A DNA stretch of 64,000 nucleotides from Mariannaea sp. PMI_226 (GCA_024336345.1 JANFOG010000001.1:5270001-5334000); one strand, 5' to 3'. Counted from the stretch's first letter, positions 1-12,200 are shown. Numbers and translations: made by a program. The notes: a model not told the origin generated them from the letters alone.

Positions 1-723
1 ATAACAAGCGCTAGATTCCCTAAATTTTCGAGGAAATCAGGAACCAGGCGGCCTTTATAAGCCCCCTCCCTTCCCAGTTTGAGGCTGACTCTCACCGTAG
101 AACAGGATTACATAGGTTCACGAGTTTTTATTCTCCGCTAGATTATCAAGTTCTGTTTAACCCTAGATACTGCTCATTAAAGCACATAAATTTAATCCTT
201 TTTCTTTCCCCAAATCCCCAAGCCAGTCTGTAATACATTCTAGACCGTCCTTCTTTTCTCAGGCACAGAAGTCCTTCTGGGAGTGTTATTATCCTTCAAA
301 TGTGTCATTGCAATGGTCCAATTGCTCATTTCTTCTTCCGATTCGAAATGCATGGAGAAGTAATTGATGTTCCTTTTCTCATCCCGCCAAAATATTTCAA
401 CAACGTACGTTTCTATTACAGAAGTCAGAGGGTCGGAGCGAAACCACCATCAAGGAACAGGGAGTGGAGAGATGGGTGCCCACCATTCGTCGTAAATCCA
501 ACGACATCAGTGATTGTATCACCGAATATTCTTCCTTGCAACAGAAGAACTGAATCCATAGATTCGCACTCCGTGGCAGTTTCGTGATGGGGCGAATCTT
601 CGATCCAGACGGCGCAGCCTCTCCCATCCAGTTCTTCAAAACAGTATTTCTTCTCTTTCGCACACAGTAGCATCTTCTCAAAAAGATATACACGAAACTA
701 TATCGTTAAAAGAGGTCAACATT
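1..723. other. no gene recognised at left edge
   Basis: Short open frames occur on both strands but none resembles a known family or has convincing splice signals. The stretch may be flank of a gene lying to the left of the window. Confidence 0.5.
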
Positions 724-1014
724 CTAAGTAACCATGGCATATGCCTGCAATGACCATACCAGCCTGAAGTCGGGCTGATGTGATGTAAAGATTGGGATTG
801 TATCGACCATCATCAGCTTGCCAAAATCTTTCAAGGTATGTCCCTTCCAATCGAGTACTCGTCGAACTAGATCAGCTTCCTTCTCCTTAAGCCATTTCTG
901 GACTTTGGTTTGGGTCGATCGCGGAGCCTCCTGTTGGGCGTCTGGGTCAGAGGAGTGGGGGCTTGGATCCAGTAAATCCAGTCGTTCTACAGAGATGTCG
1001 TCTTCGCTCATCAC
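724..1014 (-). pseudogene. short ORF resembling the start of a Cdc24-type RhoGEF PH domain, probable fragment
   Basis: The 96-residue frame has an acidic, serine-rich start, then a charged helix and the stretch DWKGHTLKDFGKLMMVD (about residues 57-73). This looks like the DWKGH..FG.LLL segment I associate with the opening of the PH domain in fungal Cdc24/Scd1 exchange factors, which activate Cdc42 at sites of polarised growth. A real Cdc24 is many times longer, with CH, DH, PH and PB1 domains; none of these is seen nearby, and after this motif the frame runs into unrelated sequence and stops. It could be a broken duplicate, a small unrelated gene, or chance similarity. The match is from memory of the family only. 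Confidence 0.3.
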
Positions 1015-1433
1015 GGTGAGCAGGATCGGATGGAGGGAGGTAGGACTATATTCTTAACAAATCAATATAGCAACAAACAGCTAGATGAGCTAGCGATAGA
1101 TGAAATAAAAAAAATGCCACCGCCTGAGCGAACTGCAACATGCACACTGAAGTATGCAGGGGCGGTGTGGCTGGGCAGAATGTGAGACAATGACAAGTGG
1201 TGATGGGACCTAAGACATGGAGGCAGGGAGGATATTGGCATGTATTGCTCTGAAAGGGGCTGTTGGGTCTCATAGTATGGGTAGAATAACTTATGAACCC
1301 ACGGGGGCCGTCATATAGATTGCGAGTCGAGATAGTTTCGAATTACGACTCCGCCCAGTCGGTCTTACTAGCCTCTACTATTTCTTTTGCTTATATATTA
1401 AAACCGGACCATGTTGTTCAACAAGTTACAACA

Positions 1434-1515
1434 GGCTTCGTGGTCTAGTGGTATGATTCGTGCTTTGGGATTTCTCAGCTGCACGAGGCCCCGGGTTCAA
1501 ACCCCGGCGGAGCCC
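1434..1515 (+). tRNA. tRNA-Pro (anticodon TGG) with a 10-nt intron
   Basis: A full cloverleaf folds. The acceptor stem pairs 1434-1440 with 1508-1514 (one T-G pair) and the discriminator base is C. The D arm contains the A-box-like TGGTCTAGTGG. The anticodon stem is 1459-1463 with 1481-1485, the variable loop has 5 nt, and the T stem is 1491-1495 with 1503-1507 around loop TTCAAAC. The anticodon TGG lies at 1466-1468. Between base 37 (1469) and base 38 (1480) sits a 10-nt insert (1470-1479), the usual place for a nuclear tRNA intron removed by the tRNA splicing endonuclease. A T-run follows directly, as expected for Pol III. Confidence 0.93.
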
Positions 1516-1517
1516 AA

Positions 1518-1524
1518 TTTTTTT
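1518..1524 (+). terminator. Pol III terminator of tRNA-Pro
   Basis: A run of seven T residues begins three bases after the mature tRNA 3' end. Confidence 0.75.
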
Positions 1525-2521
1525 CCTCTTTTGTTTATTTCTTGTCATAGGCAATAACTTGAGATTATACCATTTTCGCTCTATACTTTTTTTGGTAGAA
1601 TTTTTTTTGGCCCGGGGGGTTTCTATATCCTAACGAGCTATGTTGGCAAGTTCGGGAAACACGATCTTGGGAATATCCACCTCAATTACTTACCTAGGTA
1701 CATATCATGGTCAAAACCCAGTTGACCACATTGAAAGCTTGGGTTCGGCATATTTTTCTCCCTATAAAAGCACCAGCTTGGTTGCCGCTGCCGAAACATT
1801 TGGATATCCCATCTAAAAGCAATTCGCAGTCCGAACATCTGAAGACGCGACTACTCATCTAAAAATGAGTCAGGACCACAAGAGTCAGCCACCCCTTTTC
1901 TCCAGGGTAGGGCATTTACCACTTCATGCTACAAAGTGATTTTAGGCAAAATACCTAAAAATAACAAAGGATTGTTTTTAGTATTAACTGTGTAAGTCTG
2001 AGCAGGGTACGATATATTAGATTTGACATTGCCTTCGGATATTGTCGTCTGCACGAAACACAGAGGACCTAGGAGCCTTGTACATGGTTGTCTAAAACCA
2101 CTCTCGGGCTCGCATCTTGGCTCTAGCGCTGAGTTTCCATAGGGCGGGTATGAAGCCCCAGACCTGGATACTCTCAGACAGGGAAAACACGTAAGTTAGC
2201 ATAAGCAATTAATCCTATCTTGAAAATGTTGCTTCTGATGGAAACCAAATCATCTGAAGTCGGCATAACTATCGTCGGAGGAAATCATCTCATGGATGCT
2301 TGGAGACCATGTGTGGCTAACCGCCGTGGGATATCCGCTGTGGCGGAAGTGCTGTGGCAGTGCCAAATGATGAATGGCGACGCGTATAGCCGGCTAAAGG
2401 ACCGCGTTCAGCTTGTCATCATTCTTATCAGTTTGCGCAACCCATCACTCTGCAAATAATCATCTTTCGCGCTGCTATTGCGTTTCAGTATTTGTTTCTA
2501 GAATTGGTTAACTTCACTGCC
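1525..2521. other. intergenic, no gene recognised
   Basis: This is AT-rich flank between the tRNA and the chromodomain gene. An open frame at 2220-2459 has no recognisable family and no codon pattern that argues for coding. Confidence 0.5.
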
Positions 2522-3509
2522 ATGAGCTCCCACCTGAGCTCCCTCATGTTCCCCTCATCAGGGCTTTCAGGTATGCGCATCCTCCGACCCAGCTTGCGGC
2601 TGAGGGTCGTAAGCGTTGAGACCACCACGAACAACAACGTGCTCACAGTAATTTCTCATTTCCCTAGATGTGTACGACATTCCCGCATCGCCCCCGAAAG
2701 CGAAAAAGAAGAATGCAGGTCATAATACCCCATCCGCGAGCAGGATCATGACGCCTACGAGAGATAGCAGCATTGGTCGAGATATCATTCGCGACATTGA
2801 CATCGATCGAAACTACGAGCGGCATACTGACGCGACGGTTCTCTCTACCCTACCCGGGAACGAACTTTTAAAGCGAGCCCTCTCCCCAAAAGAGGAATCA
2901 ATCGATCCTCAAACCCTCCAGATGCAACCTCCAGAAACAGCCAATAATGTGACCGCGGTGGTTCAACAAGAAGAGCCTGCTCCAGCATCGGCCTCGGCCT
3001 CAGTCTCAGCCGAAACCGGCGAATCGCGAAATATCGATCAACCACAAGATCTCGGCGAAGTGGAGATTGAGTCGTTTGAGACTCATCGCGTGGATGAACC
3101 CACCTCCACTGTCGATATTCTGGTCAAGTGGGCGAACGGCGAGGAAACTTGGGAGCCGGAATGGAGTCTTCAAAACCAAGTACCTATCCTCGTCTACAAG
3201 TACTGGGATGGCGTGGGCGGGCGCGATAAAGCGACAGATCTGAGTGAATACCACGTCTTTCGGGTGCTTAAGCGGGGGCCGCCCAAACCTCGAGCCAGGG
3301 AGCCTATGTACCAGGTGCAATGGGTTGGATATCGCCCTAGCGATTGCACGTGGGAAAATAAGAGCAAACTCAACCTTATAGCGCCAGAAGAGCTTCTGAA
3401 ATTTGAAGCCGACAATGAGTCAGCGTCAGAGACGTCGACAAAGAAGTTGAAGCGCGGGGTTGCCCGTGCTTCCGGGCGCCCCAAAAAGAGGACCAAGACT
3501 GATGCATAA
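2522..3509 (+). CDS. tandem chromodomain protein, nuclear
   Basis: Two exons, 2522-2570 and 2668-3509, join through a GT..AG intron to give 296 residues. The first ATG is chosen because its frame splices cleanly into the body. Residues 18-145 are low complexity, rich in Ser, Ala and Glu. A first chromodomain-like module lies at about 150-195 (aromatic/acidic strand, VKWANG, then WEPEW), and a second at about 210-263 (MYQVQWVGY, then CTWEN). Chromodomains commonly bind methylated histone tails, so a chromatin reader role is inferred. The C terminus is strongly basic with a GRPKKR core like an AT-hook or nuclear localisation signal. The spacing of the two modules recalls the paired chromodomains of cpSRP43-like proteins, but no ankyrin repeats are present. 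It is convergent with Ftr1. Confidence 0.85.
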
Positions 3510-4015
3510 GTTGAGTATATGGCGAATGGCAAAATACCCCTGGAAGGACTGTCATGTCAGAGTGGAGGGAGCATGGCATCTGTCGACCCTTGTTTTGAGG
3601 TTAGACATTTCATGACATGATGTTTGCTACGTTGGAGGCCCTCGAGCGAGCTGCTCGATCGATCGCTGTGTCGATGATCGACTGGCCATGGGAAAAGAAC
3701 GCGATGCATGATAGAGCTGATATGTTGACAAGCGATCTTATGTTGTTTTAGTGTACATATGGATGTTTGGTGAGCAAGGTTGTTTTCATAATATGCAAAG
3801 GGGTGCAAGACGCCCAGAGCAAGTTGCAGGCTTTCGTTTGTTTAAGTTTCTTTCTTTGATAAAGCAATAACTCCTTTCGATGCTAATATTCTGTCTCATG
3901 TATCTCATGCCGGAGCAATTGACAAGCAATTGCGCTCTGTGAACTTATGTTATGGGGCGAGTCTCGACTCTTAAGACGTCACATGTCTGTCGCTCATTTG
4001 AGCATTCCTCGTCTG
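3510..4015. other. intergenic between convergent genes
   Basis: Holds the 3' ends of the chromodomain gene (+) and the iron permease gene (-). No further gene is seen. Confidence 0.5.
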
Positions 4016-5175
4016 CTACTCTGCCTGCGCAACGAGATCCTGCTCGTCCTCGGCAGAGGATTTGGCCTTCATCAGCGGCCAGTGACCGTGATCTTCCTTG
4101 AATCGCATTGCGCTGAATTGGCCAATGACGATAAGCCAATACGCATTGTACGCAAGCACAGATCCATATGTTGCCGAGTTGTTCCACCCAAAGATGGCAT
4201 TGAGGATGGCCCAGGGGCCACCCCCGTTGAGTTGAGGGTTGCAGCACTGCTCTTGCGTGTTAAAAATGAAACTGGCCGATGGCAGCAGAGAGGGATGAGC
4301 GGGAGACTTACATTGACGTGCCACATGCTGCGGTCAATGTCGTATGAACCTGGACCGTCGCCGAGCTCAGCGGCATCGCCGCCGACGACCTTGTTCCATT
4401 GCTGTTGCTCGATGAGCCAGACGCCTCGTGAAAAGAGGCCCGCAGCAACGAGATAGAGAAGACAGGTCGAAGCTACCAAAAAGACTTGGAGTTTTGCTGA
4501 CGAACCTCCCCTGCGTACAAAGTGAATACATTGTCATCAGAAGTTTCTACTTCCTCTTCAAAGGGTAATGGGGACTTACCGGTAGAGACCATAGCCAACT
4601 AAGGCCCCGGAGAGAAGCCCAAAGAAAACAGGCAGAGGGACAGCAGTCACTGGGGCAGAGAATGACACGCCCGCGACGAAGACAATGCCCTCGATACCCT
4701 CACGAAGCACCGTAACGAAAGGTAATGCAAACATGGCATACTTCTCGAAAAAGTGAACAAGCCAGGCCTGGCTGCTGCGAGCCCGCGCGGGGGACTCGAC
4801 AGCTTTAGCCAGCTTAGCTTGCCACTTTTCCTGCATGTTGCCCACACGTAGCAGGGCGCCGCCCATGATGGTGATAATGACGGAGGAAATGAGGGAGAAA
4901 ATTGCCTCGTAGTAGTATTCATGGTCTGCCCAGGTGTCGGTTCCAAGTAGATAGAAGATGCCGATGATCACGCCCGAGCCGATGAGGCATATCGCCAAGC
5001 CGACGGCTGTACCCAGCCATACCTGAGCGCGCAGGGCTTTGTATAGCTTCTGGTCCTGTTCTCCATCGAGGGTCTGTTTCAGAAAGGCGAGCAAGACGGA
5101 GACAATGATGGCAGACTCAAGCGTCTCGCGGAAGACGACAACGAAGACGGGGACGGAAAACAGTTCGAGCCCCAT
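4016..5175 (-). CDS. ftr1: high-affinity iron permease Ftr1
   Basis: Three exons, 5175-4580, 4510-4312 and 4249-4016, give 342 residues, normal for fungal Ftr1. The protein is a plasma-membrane permease that takes Fe(III) handed over by a multicopper ferroxidase. Several long hydrophobic helices are visible. The iron-passage motifs are RETLE at residues 16-20 and REGIE at 158-162, matching the two conserved Arg-Glu-x-x-Glu motifs of the family; the second has Ile where Leu is usual. The conserved WHVN..CCNP region spans the second intron. The gene is divergent from the Fet3 gene at 5828 and shares a 652-bp promoter containing two perfect ATCAGATAA GATA sites, the class bound by the iron repressor SreA, so repression under iron sufficiency is expected. 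Confidence 0.96.
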
Positions 5176-5292
5176 CGTGGAGGTGGTGGGGGGATAGCGA
5201 GCAGTCTCTCTCTCCCACTCTCACACACCGTCTGGTGATGATAAAGAACTACAAGATCAGATGAGATGGGATGAAATGAGACAAGAGATCAG

Positions 5293-5301
5293 ATCAGATA
5301 A
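5293..5301 (+). promoter_or_regulatory. SreA-type GATA site (ATCAGATAA)
   Basis: A perfect match to the ATCWGATAA consensus of fungal iron-responsive GATA repressors (SreA/Sre/Urbs1), about 120 bp upstream of the ftr1 start. Confidence 0.7.
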
Positions 5302-5586
5302 ACCAGAAGAGGGCCGAAAAGCTCCGACGCCTGTCCACTTATTGAATTAAAATTTGCGGCCGTGATGTGACGGTAGCCGCCTTTGGACAAACCCTTGGGT
5401 GATGGGGGCTGGATCAACCCCACTTGATTCCACCAAGTATTTGAACTGTTAGAAACGAATATTGTGATGGCAATTAGGTCTCGTGGTGGTTAGCTAGCTT
5501 GCTTGTAGCAGATGATCAACCCCTCATCGCGCTGTATTCTCAACTTGAAGCTGGGTTCGGCGGCTGGATTGCTGGTGGTCAGCTGA

Positions 5587-5595
5587 ATCTGATAC
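5587..5595 (+). promoter_or_regulatory. near-match SreA-type site (ATCTGATAC)
   Basis: Eight of nine positions fit ATCWGATAA; the last base is C instead of A. It could be a weak site or chance. Confidence 0.35.
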
Positions 5596-5704
5596 AAATG
5601 AAGGACGGCCCTGTGACCTCTTTAGTTACATCCAATCCCTTCGGGTACCGACTTTGAGGCATAAATTCGAACCCCATGCAGATCTCCTCGGCCGATACCG
5701 GGCT

Positions 5705-5713
5705 TTATCTGAT
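5705..5713 (-). promoter_or_regulatory. SreA-type GATA site, reverse strand
   Basis: The plus strand reads TTATCTGAT, the exact reverse complement of ATCAGATAA, about 115 bp upstream of the fet3 start. Each divergent gene thus has a perfect site at nearly the same distance. Confidence 0.7.
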
Positions 5714-5827
5714 TGATAAGATTTTTTTCTCGGTAGTTTACCAACAGCCGACAACGCATCCAGGCCTTCCGTCCCTAACCCTCACTCAAGCGGCCTGGAC
5801 TCGGAACGACAGATCGCGGCGTCCAAA

Positions 5828-7919
5828 ATGCGCCGTCAGCTGTTTTTTCTCGCCGCCAGCTTGTCGTTGCTGACGTCTGCCTTCGCCAGGACGATGTCGT
5901 ACGACTTCAACATCGAATGGGTGAGGGCTAATCCCGACGGCGCTTTTGAGAGACCTACCATCGGCATCAACGGCGAGTGGCCCATTCCACGCATCGAAGC
6001 CAATGTCGGCGACACTATTCTCATCAATGCCCATAATGGACTCGGAAACCAGACCACGTCGCTGCATTTCCATGGCCTCTTCATGAATGGTACCAACCAC
6101 ATGGACGGCCCTGCCCAGGTGACGCAGTGTGCAATTCAACCTGGTAGCTCGTTTTTGTACAACTTCACTGTACGTCTCCTGCTGTCTCAATTTATGTTTT
6201 TCTTCACCACCAACTGTTATGCTTCATGAAATTGACCGTATGCCAGATCACTCAACCGGGCACGTACTGGTACCATTCCCACAGCCAGGGTCAATATCCC
6301 GACGGTCTCAGAGGCCCGCTCATCATCCATGATCCAGCATCCCCCTTCAACGGCCAGTACGATGAGGAGATTGTAATGACGCTCTCGGATTGGTATCACG
6401 AAGAGATGCAGGTCTTGATCCCTAGCTTCATGGCAAAGAGCAACCCTACTGGCGCTGAACCAGTCCCCCAAGCTGCGTTGATGAATGAGACCCAGGATCT
6501 CAAAGTCCCCGTCCAGACAGGCAAGACATACCTCGTGCGCCTGATAAACATTGGCGCATTTGCTGGCCAGTATTTTTGGATCGAAGGGCACAATATGACT
6601 ATTGTCGAGGTAGACGGCGTGTACACAAAGCTAGCTGAAGCTGAGATGATCTACCTGTCCGCGGCACAACGCTGTAGCTTCCTCATCGCCACCAAGGCCG
6701 AGGACGAGGCAAATTTTCCCATGATTGCCAGCATGGATACGGTATGTTCCATGCATATTTCGGAGTTGGAGAGTGCTCAGCCGAGCGAAGCGCTGATATA
6801 CCAACTTATAGACTCTCTTCGATGTCATGCCAGAAGACCTGAATTGGAACGTCACTGGTTGGCTCGTCTACGATGGCACCAAAGATCTGCCCAAGCCTTC
6901 CTTGGTTGAGGAATTTGAACCGTTCGATGACATCGAACTAAGGCCGTATGATGAGATGAAGATTCTCCCCCAACCCACCAAAGAAATTGAGCTCAACGTC
7001 GTAATGGACAATCTCCACGACGGAGCCAACTACGCCTTTTTCAATAACATCACCTACAAGGCTCCCAAGGTTCCTACTTTGTACACTGCCCTAACAAGTG
7101 GCGAGCTGGCCACAAACGCTCGCGTCTATGGCTCCTACACCAACAGCTTCGTGCTGGAAAAGGGCGACATCGTACAGATTGTGCTAAACAATCTAGATTC
7201 CGGAAGACACCCCTTTCATATTCACGGCCACGACTTCCAGATCCTATACCGCAGCCCCGACGAGGCGGGGACTTATCCAGGATCCGGAGTTGAGTTCCCC
7301 GAGACGCCTATCCGACGCGATACTGTCGTCGTTCTCCCTGAGGGCTATGTCGTCCTTCGATTCGAAGCCGATAATCCAGGCGTTTGGCTGTTCCACTGCC
7401 ACATCGAGTGGCACGTTGCTTCCGGTCTCATGGCCACCTTTGTTGAGGCTCCCCTAGAGCTGCAAAGCACTATTGAGCTTCCCAAAAATCACCTGGAGGC
7501 TTGCATTTCAGGTAACATCCCTTTCAAGGGCAATGCTGCGGGTCGCACGGGTGACCTGCTTGACCTTTCGGGAGAGAACTCTCCTCCTCCACCTCTACCA
7601 GCTGGGTAATATTTCCTCAACCCCATGTTCATACAAAATTAGCAACGTAGGATTGTTTACTAATACACTCGGCAGATTTACCTTGAAAGGCATTTTCGCG
7701 ATGCTGTTCAGTACCTCTATGGGCATAGTCGGCATCTGGGTCGTGGCATCGTACGGGCTAAGGAAGCCTCGGGTGGTGCAGCAGAAGGTAGACGCAAGTG
7801 CCGAGCGAGAGCCTCTTCTGGCTGCTTCGGACGGTTCTGCTAGAGCCATCACCACTCCTGCGACCGCTGACTCGGTGGGGGCTATTCGTGACGCTGACGG
7901 AGGGCTGTCACGAATATGA
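5828..7919 (+). CDS. fet3: Fet3-type multicopper ferroxidase
   Basis: Four exons, 5828-6169, 6247-6741, 6812-7605 and 7676-7919, give 624 residues. The enzyme oxidises Fe(II) to Fe(III) at the cell surface with O2 as acceptor and passes iron to Ftr1. An N-terminal signal peptide (about residues 1-21) is followed by three cupredoxin domains. All four copper-ligand segments are visible: [21 protein letters not shown] and FHCHIEWH. Many N-x-T/S sites suit a glycosylated ectodomain. The last exon encodes a single transmembrane helix ([17 protein letters not shown]) and a short cytoplasmic tail, as in Fet3. The last intron carries an ACTAAT branch-point-like motif. A laccase is less likely given the C-terminal anchor and the divergent ftr1 partner. 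Confidence 0.96.
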
Positions 7920-8302
7920 TGATGACAATGAAATGACTTAGATTTGGAGTGAGAGGATGGTGTATGTATTTGAATAGAAACGCATGTTTAGGCAAGAAGT
8001 AATAGAATTATTTGGCTAAGATGTCAATGATTATGATCAGCTCCAACCAGCGTATATACTCAGGCCATGTGCTTGTTGAAGCGTACATTCGCTGCACTTG
8101 TAACACTTTTTCAGGGCAAGGGAGCATTTTGTTCAATAAAAATGCATCAAAACGCGCGAAGAATCAAATGAAATATTACACCGGGCGCGCCATGTCAAAA
8201 AAAAAAAACGTCGGGAAGCAAGCAACCGACCTCTGCTATCCAGGAATCTCTCGCTCCAGTGTCACCATCTACTTTGTACTCCCTCCCGTACAATCACTCC
8301 TA
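7920..8302. other. intergenic between convergent genes
   Basis: Contains the 3' ends of fet3 (+) and the LITAF gene (-). No gene recognised. Confidence 0.5.
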
Positions 8303-9285
8303 TCAAGCCTGCGCTGCGGCATTGGGGTTCATCACCATGACAGGCGCTTGGGCAGGCTGAAACTTGGATACTTCTCGCAGATGATCCGGAGTTCCCAGCG
8401 GCACCATTTCTTTAGAGCCATGGTTTCGGTATGCGACCTTGCGATTGCAGTTTCGGCACCAATGGCTGATGTTGCTGGACCAGTGGAGCATGTAGGGCGC
8501 CACGACGCCGCAGAAGGTCACGAAGAAGAGGATGAGGGCCACAAAACTGTACGGACCTGTGTTAGTCAAAGATCTCGTCTAACGGTGGGATGATGGTTTG
8601 GGAAGGGAGGGAGGGGGATATAGAGGCGCGGGGGAGTCGTACTGAGTGGCGGATGATGCGCTGTGCCTGACTTCGGTCGTTGTTCGTCGTCGGCAGAAGG
8701 GGCAGTCGACGGTATCGCTCTGATCACCGAGCAGATGTAGAGGCGTAACGGTTTCATGATTACCTGGAGGAACGATGGGAGCGGGCTGTTGGTTGACGGG
8801 TGGTGTTACTGTCGGTAGGGGCTGGTGCCCGTTGTAGCCGGGAGGAGGCGGTGTTTGTACCTGTTCGGGAGGCACAATATTTTGGACTTGGTCGTTGATG
8901 TTCATGGCGACTTTGGAATCGGTGAATGAATGCTGCTGCTGCTGCTGCTCCTGCTGGTCTTGGTTGGGCTTCTTATCAGAGCTATGGTTGTAGATGTGGC
9001 CCTCGGGCACAACTTCAGGGAGATCGGCGCCGTCGTTGTCGGGAGGTCTATCGATTGACATTCAGTCAACGAGATGTCTCGTCTACGTCTTCGGGGAGGC
9101 TGAGTTTTCACTAACCTGGCAACCTCGATACCATCCTCAGGGATGGGTTTCTCGTAAGCAATCTTCTCCTCAGTCGTGTTGGTGTTCGTCACAGCCGCGA
9201 GCGGGACGGGCGTCGAGGCGTAAGACGGCGGGGACACGCTGCCAGAGGGCTCAGCTGAGTTAGACACTGGAGAGAGAGTCGACAT
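8303..9285 (-). CDS. LITAF-domain (zinc ribbon/membrane) protein
   Basis: Three exons, 9285-9116, 9047-8643 and 8546-8303, give 272 residues. The N-terminal two thirds is disordered, rich in Pro, Gln and Thr, with a short polyglutamine run. The C-terminal LITAF domain starts with DCPFCRRRTTTEV, has a membrane-dipping hydrophobic stretch (FVALILFFVTFCGVVAPYML) and closes with SHWCRNCNRKVAY. The two CxxC knuckles would bring one zinc together on the cytosolic face. LITAF proteins sit on endosomal/lysosomal or plasma membranes and act in protein sorting. The second intron's acceptor was chosen at 8547 because only that frame joins the two halves of the domain. Function in fungi is poorly defined. 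Confidence 0.85.
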
Positions 9286-12200
9286 TGTTAATGCGCGGTG
9301 AACGTGCCGACGACTTGATGGTGATGCGTGCTGATGGTGGTACTTTTCTCTCTGCTCGTACTTCGTCTTCCTTCTTTATTTTTTTCTTTTTATTTTTTTT
9401 TTGTCAACGAATGGATGAAATGCTTGCGGGAAATTGCTCCTACTACTCAACTGGATCTTTCTTCAATGTCTGTCAGCTAGAAAAGTGAAGGAGCAGCATC
9501 TTCTCGTTCTAGACAGGGGACCCCTGCTGCTTCAATGGCGGACCACCAATTGCCTTCGTATTCTGTGCAATAAGAACGGATATATTGATTTCACAGTCCG
9601 AACTGTTCAGCCCCCTTCTGAGCAAGCTGCTGTTCCATCCTCCTCTAGGTCTTGATCGGCAACGCCCGAATCCACCTTGTCAGATAGCTTGCATACCTAG
9701 GCATCTCTGTGTGTCTACCAAAGCAGCAACTTGATCATGTATGACCTGGGCCTGGTTAGGGACATTGCCAAATGCAATTGTGAATATGCATATGGCCCCC
9801 ACCTCAGCTTGTACATGGCGCGAAAGCCGTTGTGCACGCGTTGCGGGCCTGAAACGGGCGCGTAAGCGTCCCCTGCATCGGAGCAAGAGGTGAAATGAAA
9901 ATAGACGGGCAACAGGCTGCGCAAAGCTACAGGGGGACAGCTTCGCCTTGCTCCATGCTTAGCGCTCCAAGATGGTAAGGAGGGGTTACATTCTAGGACA
10001 AGGAGACTAGCTGACATGCACAAACATAAGCTGGAGCGTATTAACCAACAAAATGGCAAGGCAGCCTATTTAAATTGAAGGATCGTCTCTTAGTTCCTTC
10101 AAACAAACACAAATGCAGGTAGAAAATCAACCACTGCGAAAAGTAATTGGTGGTACCAGCTTCGCGAGTGAAAGATGTCTCTAACTTCTTACTATGTAAC
10201 TTTAAGACTGTGCTTGAATTCAAAATAGCTAAAAGGGCTAGGGGTAGGGGTTCATTATGACTAACAGGTAGAAAGGAAGTGTATCTTTCAAGTATGGAGC
10301 AGTGGTGTACCCTCCTTCAATAAGTGGATATATATCGACCCAGATTGGGAGGCCAGACTAGGCATTATTGCATCGTATTTAGCTTGTTAGACATATCTTG
10401 ACCTATTTGCGTGTGACTAAGATAAGAGTACTTCTGGCCTTTGGATATTTAGCCTATTACGCAGCCTTCTTTTGAGTTAGAATGGCTCCGATTGTAACTT
10501 TCAACTGTTTCTGGAGAACCATGTTGTTATTTCGGATTCTGCGTATGTTCTATTGCATATATTAATCAATACTAGAGTACAATATTGTTGCTTCAGACTC
10601 AGATTCTCTGCAGCATCACCTTTCTGCCCATTTGAGGCAATGCAAGATCATACTCAACTTATTCTGGGACTATTAGTAGGCAATCAGCTATACGACTACA
10701 GTCATTGCATGCTTATCCAAGTATCCTATTTTCACATCACGCGAATAACCCTTGCGCTATAAGTGGGTAAGAACTAGGAGAACCATTCCATGGGTGAAAT
10801 ATTGTTCTTGTATTTATTCATCATGTAATTCTATGATCTCAACGGCATCTCAATTCTCTTATTTCAATGTTGCTGTTGACTACATTGTATCGCTTGGGCG
10901 TTTCTTACAGCATAGCCTAATCAGTGTGGCGGTAACACGAGCTCGAATGAGTTTAGAGTAGGTGTGTAAACCTGATCGCGTCTCTTGCGGACTTTCATGA
11001 TCTGGTTGCTGAGAGATACGACTTTTCTCATGTAAGACTTCGATAATACGCATGTCCAAGTGAGATATTAGCCTACATAGGACTAAAGTAGAGAGTATTT
11101 TCTCCTAATTTTCCATTCGGTCTTTCCCCTTTCTTTAGATGCTGAATCACCGCCCCGAATATTTGCATCATTGAAGATCTAAATTATTGATTGAGAAATT
11201 CAGTTGTTTGACACTCACGGGTTCTCTATTTTGGTAAATGCTTGGGCTGGGTTTTACTGCCTTATACCATACGCCTGATCTAGGAAGAGCATAGAAAACG
11301 AGATGATACAATGGGCCTTCTTGTTCTCGTTTATGTGCCACAAGCGAGCGACAAGCGAGTGGGAGGCTTGCCAAAGTGTATAGACACGGGGCTGCAACTC
11401 AGAGCGACCATAGATCCTCTGGCAAACATCATAGACTGCCGTTTAGAATACATTTAACTGTTTACACCCATTAATTTTTAATATCCAAGCCCCAAGGAAG
11501 ACAACTGCCGCGCCGCAAATTGCTCAACTATGGACACTTCACAAGGCCAGAAGCTCGAGATATCGTTGTAACAAAGCCGCAGATTGCGCTAATTCCTTTA
11601 AAAACTGCCAGCCATAGAAGGTATGGTATCCATATTCTAGCGTTTTCAGAAGTACCATGGATGCTGATGTAGCGGTAGACGAGACAGTCAACCTGGGGAG
11701 CCTCAATTGACAGATGCGTTTCAGTTTGCACATTTTCGAGACTATAGGTGATAGCAAGACTGGGAATACCACCATGATTGCCCTTCTTTTCTGGTCACAC
11801 GCACGTCAAGGTTTCCTTGCTATCGTTAAGGACCCATGAAGCTCCTGATTAGTCTGAGGTAGAGACTTAGGAAACTAGCTACAAAGGGAAATATCAAATG
11901 CATTAGGAAATAGCAAAACTTCTATTCAACCTCATGGAACCTGTAGACTTAGGTAATAAATACCTTCATGAGGCCAGGCTCAACTGTATGACCAGGCCAA
12001 AGAACCGGTGAGCTTGGTTGAAATTGTTTATTCCGTCACTCCGCGGACCAAACATGCCACCAAGTGAGTGATTCCTGGGATTAGCCTTTGAATATCCGTA
12101 CATTAGCCATTGCGATGCGAACGCGGCCCGAGACTCCGAGCCAAGGAGAGCTCGGAATTTCACATTTTCGCCAGAACTAGAATAGTCGGCTTCGTCTTCG

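Larger units (their letters stand above)
5176..5827. promoter_or_regulatory. shared bidirectional promoter of ftr1 and fet3
   Basis: These 652 bp lie between the two divergent start codons. The interval contains two perfect matches to ATCWGATAA and one 8/9 match, listed separately. A run of GATCAGATNNGATNNGAT-like repeats sits close to the ftr1 side. Confidence 0.8.

Noticed and set aside
5655..5680. Possible tRNA T-arm (ATTCGAACCCC)
   Set aside because: No matching acceptor, D or anticodon stems can be folded around it.
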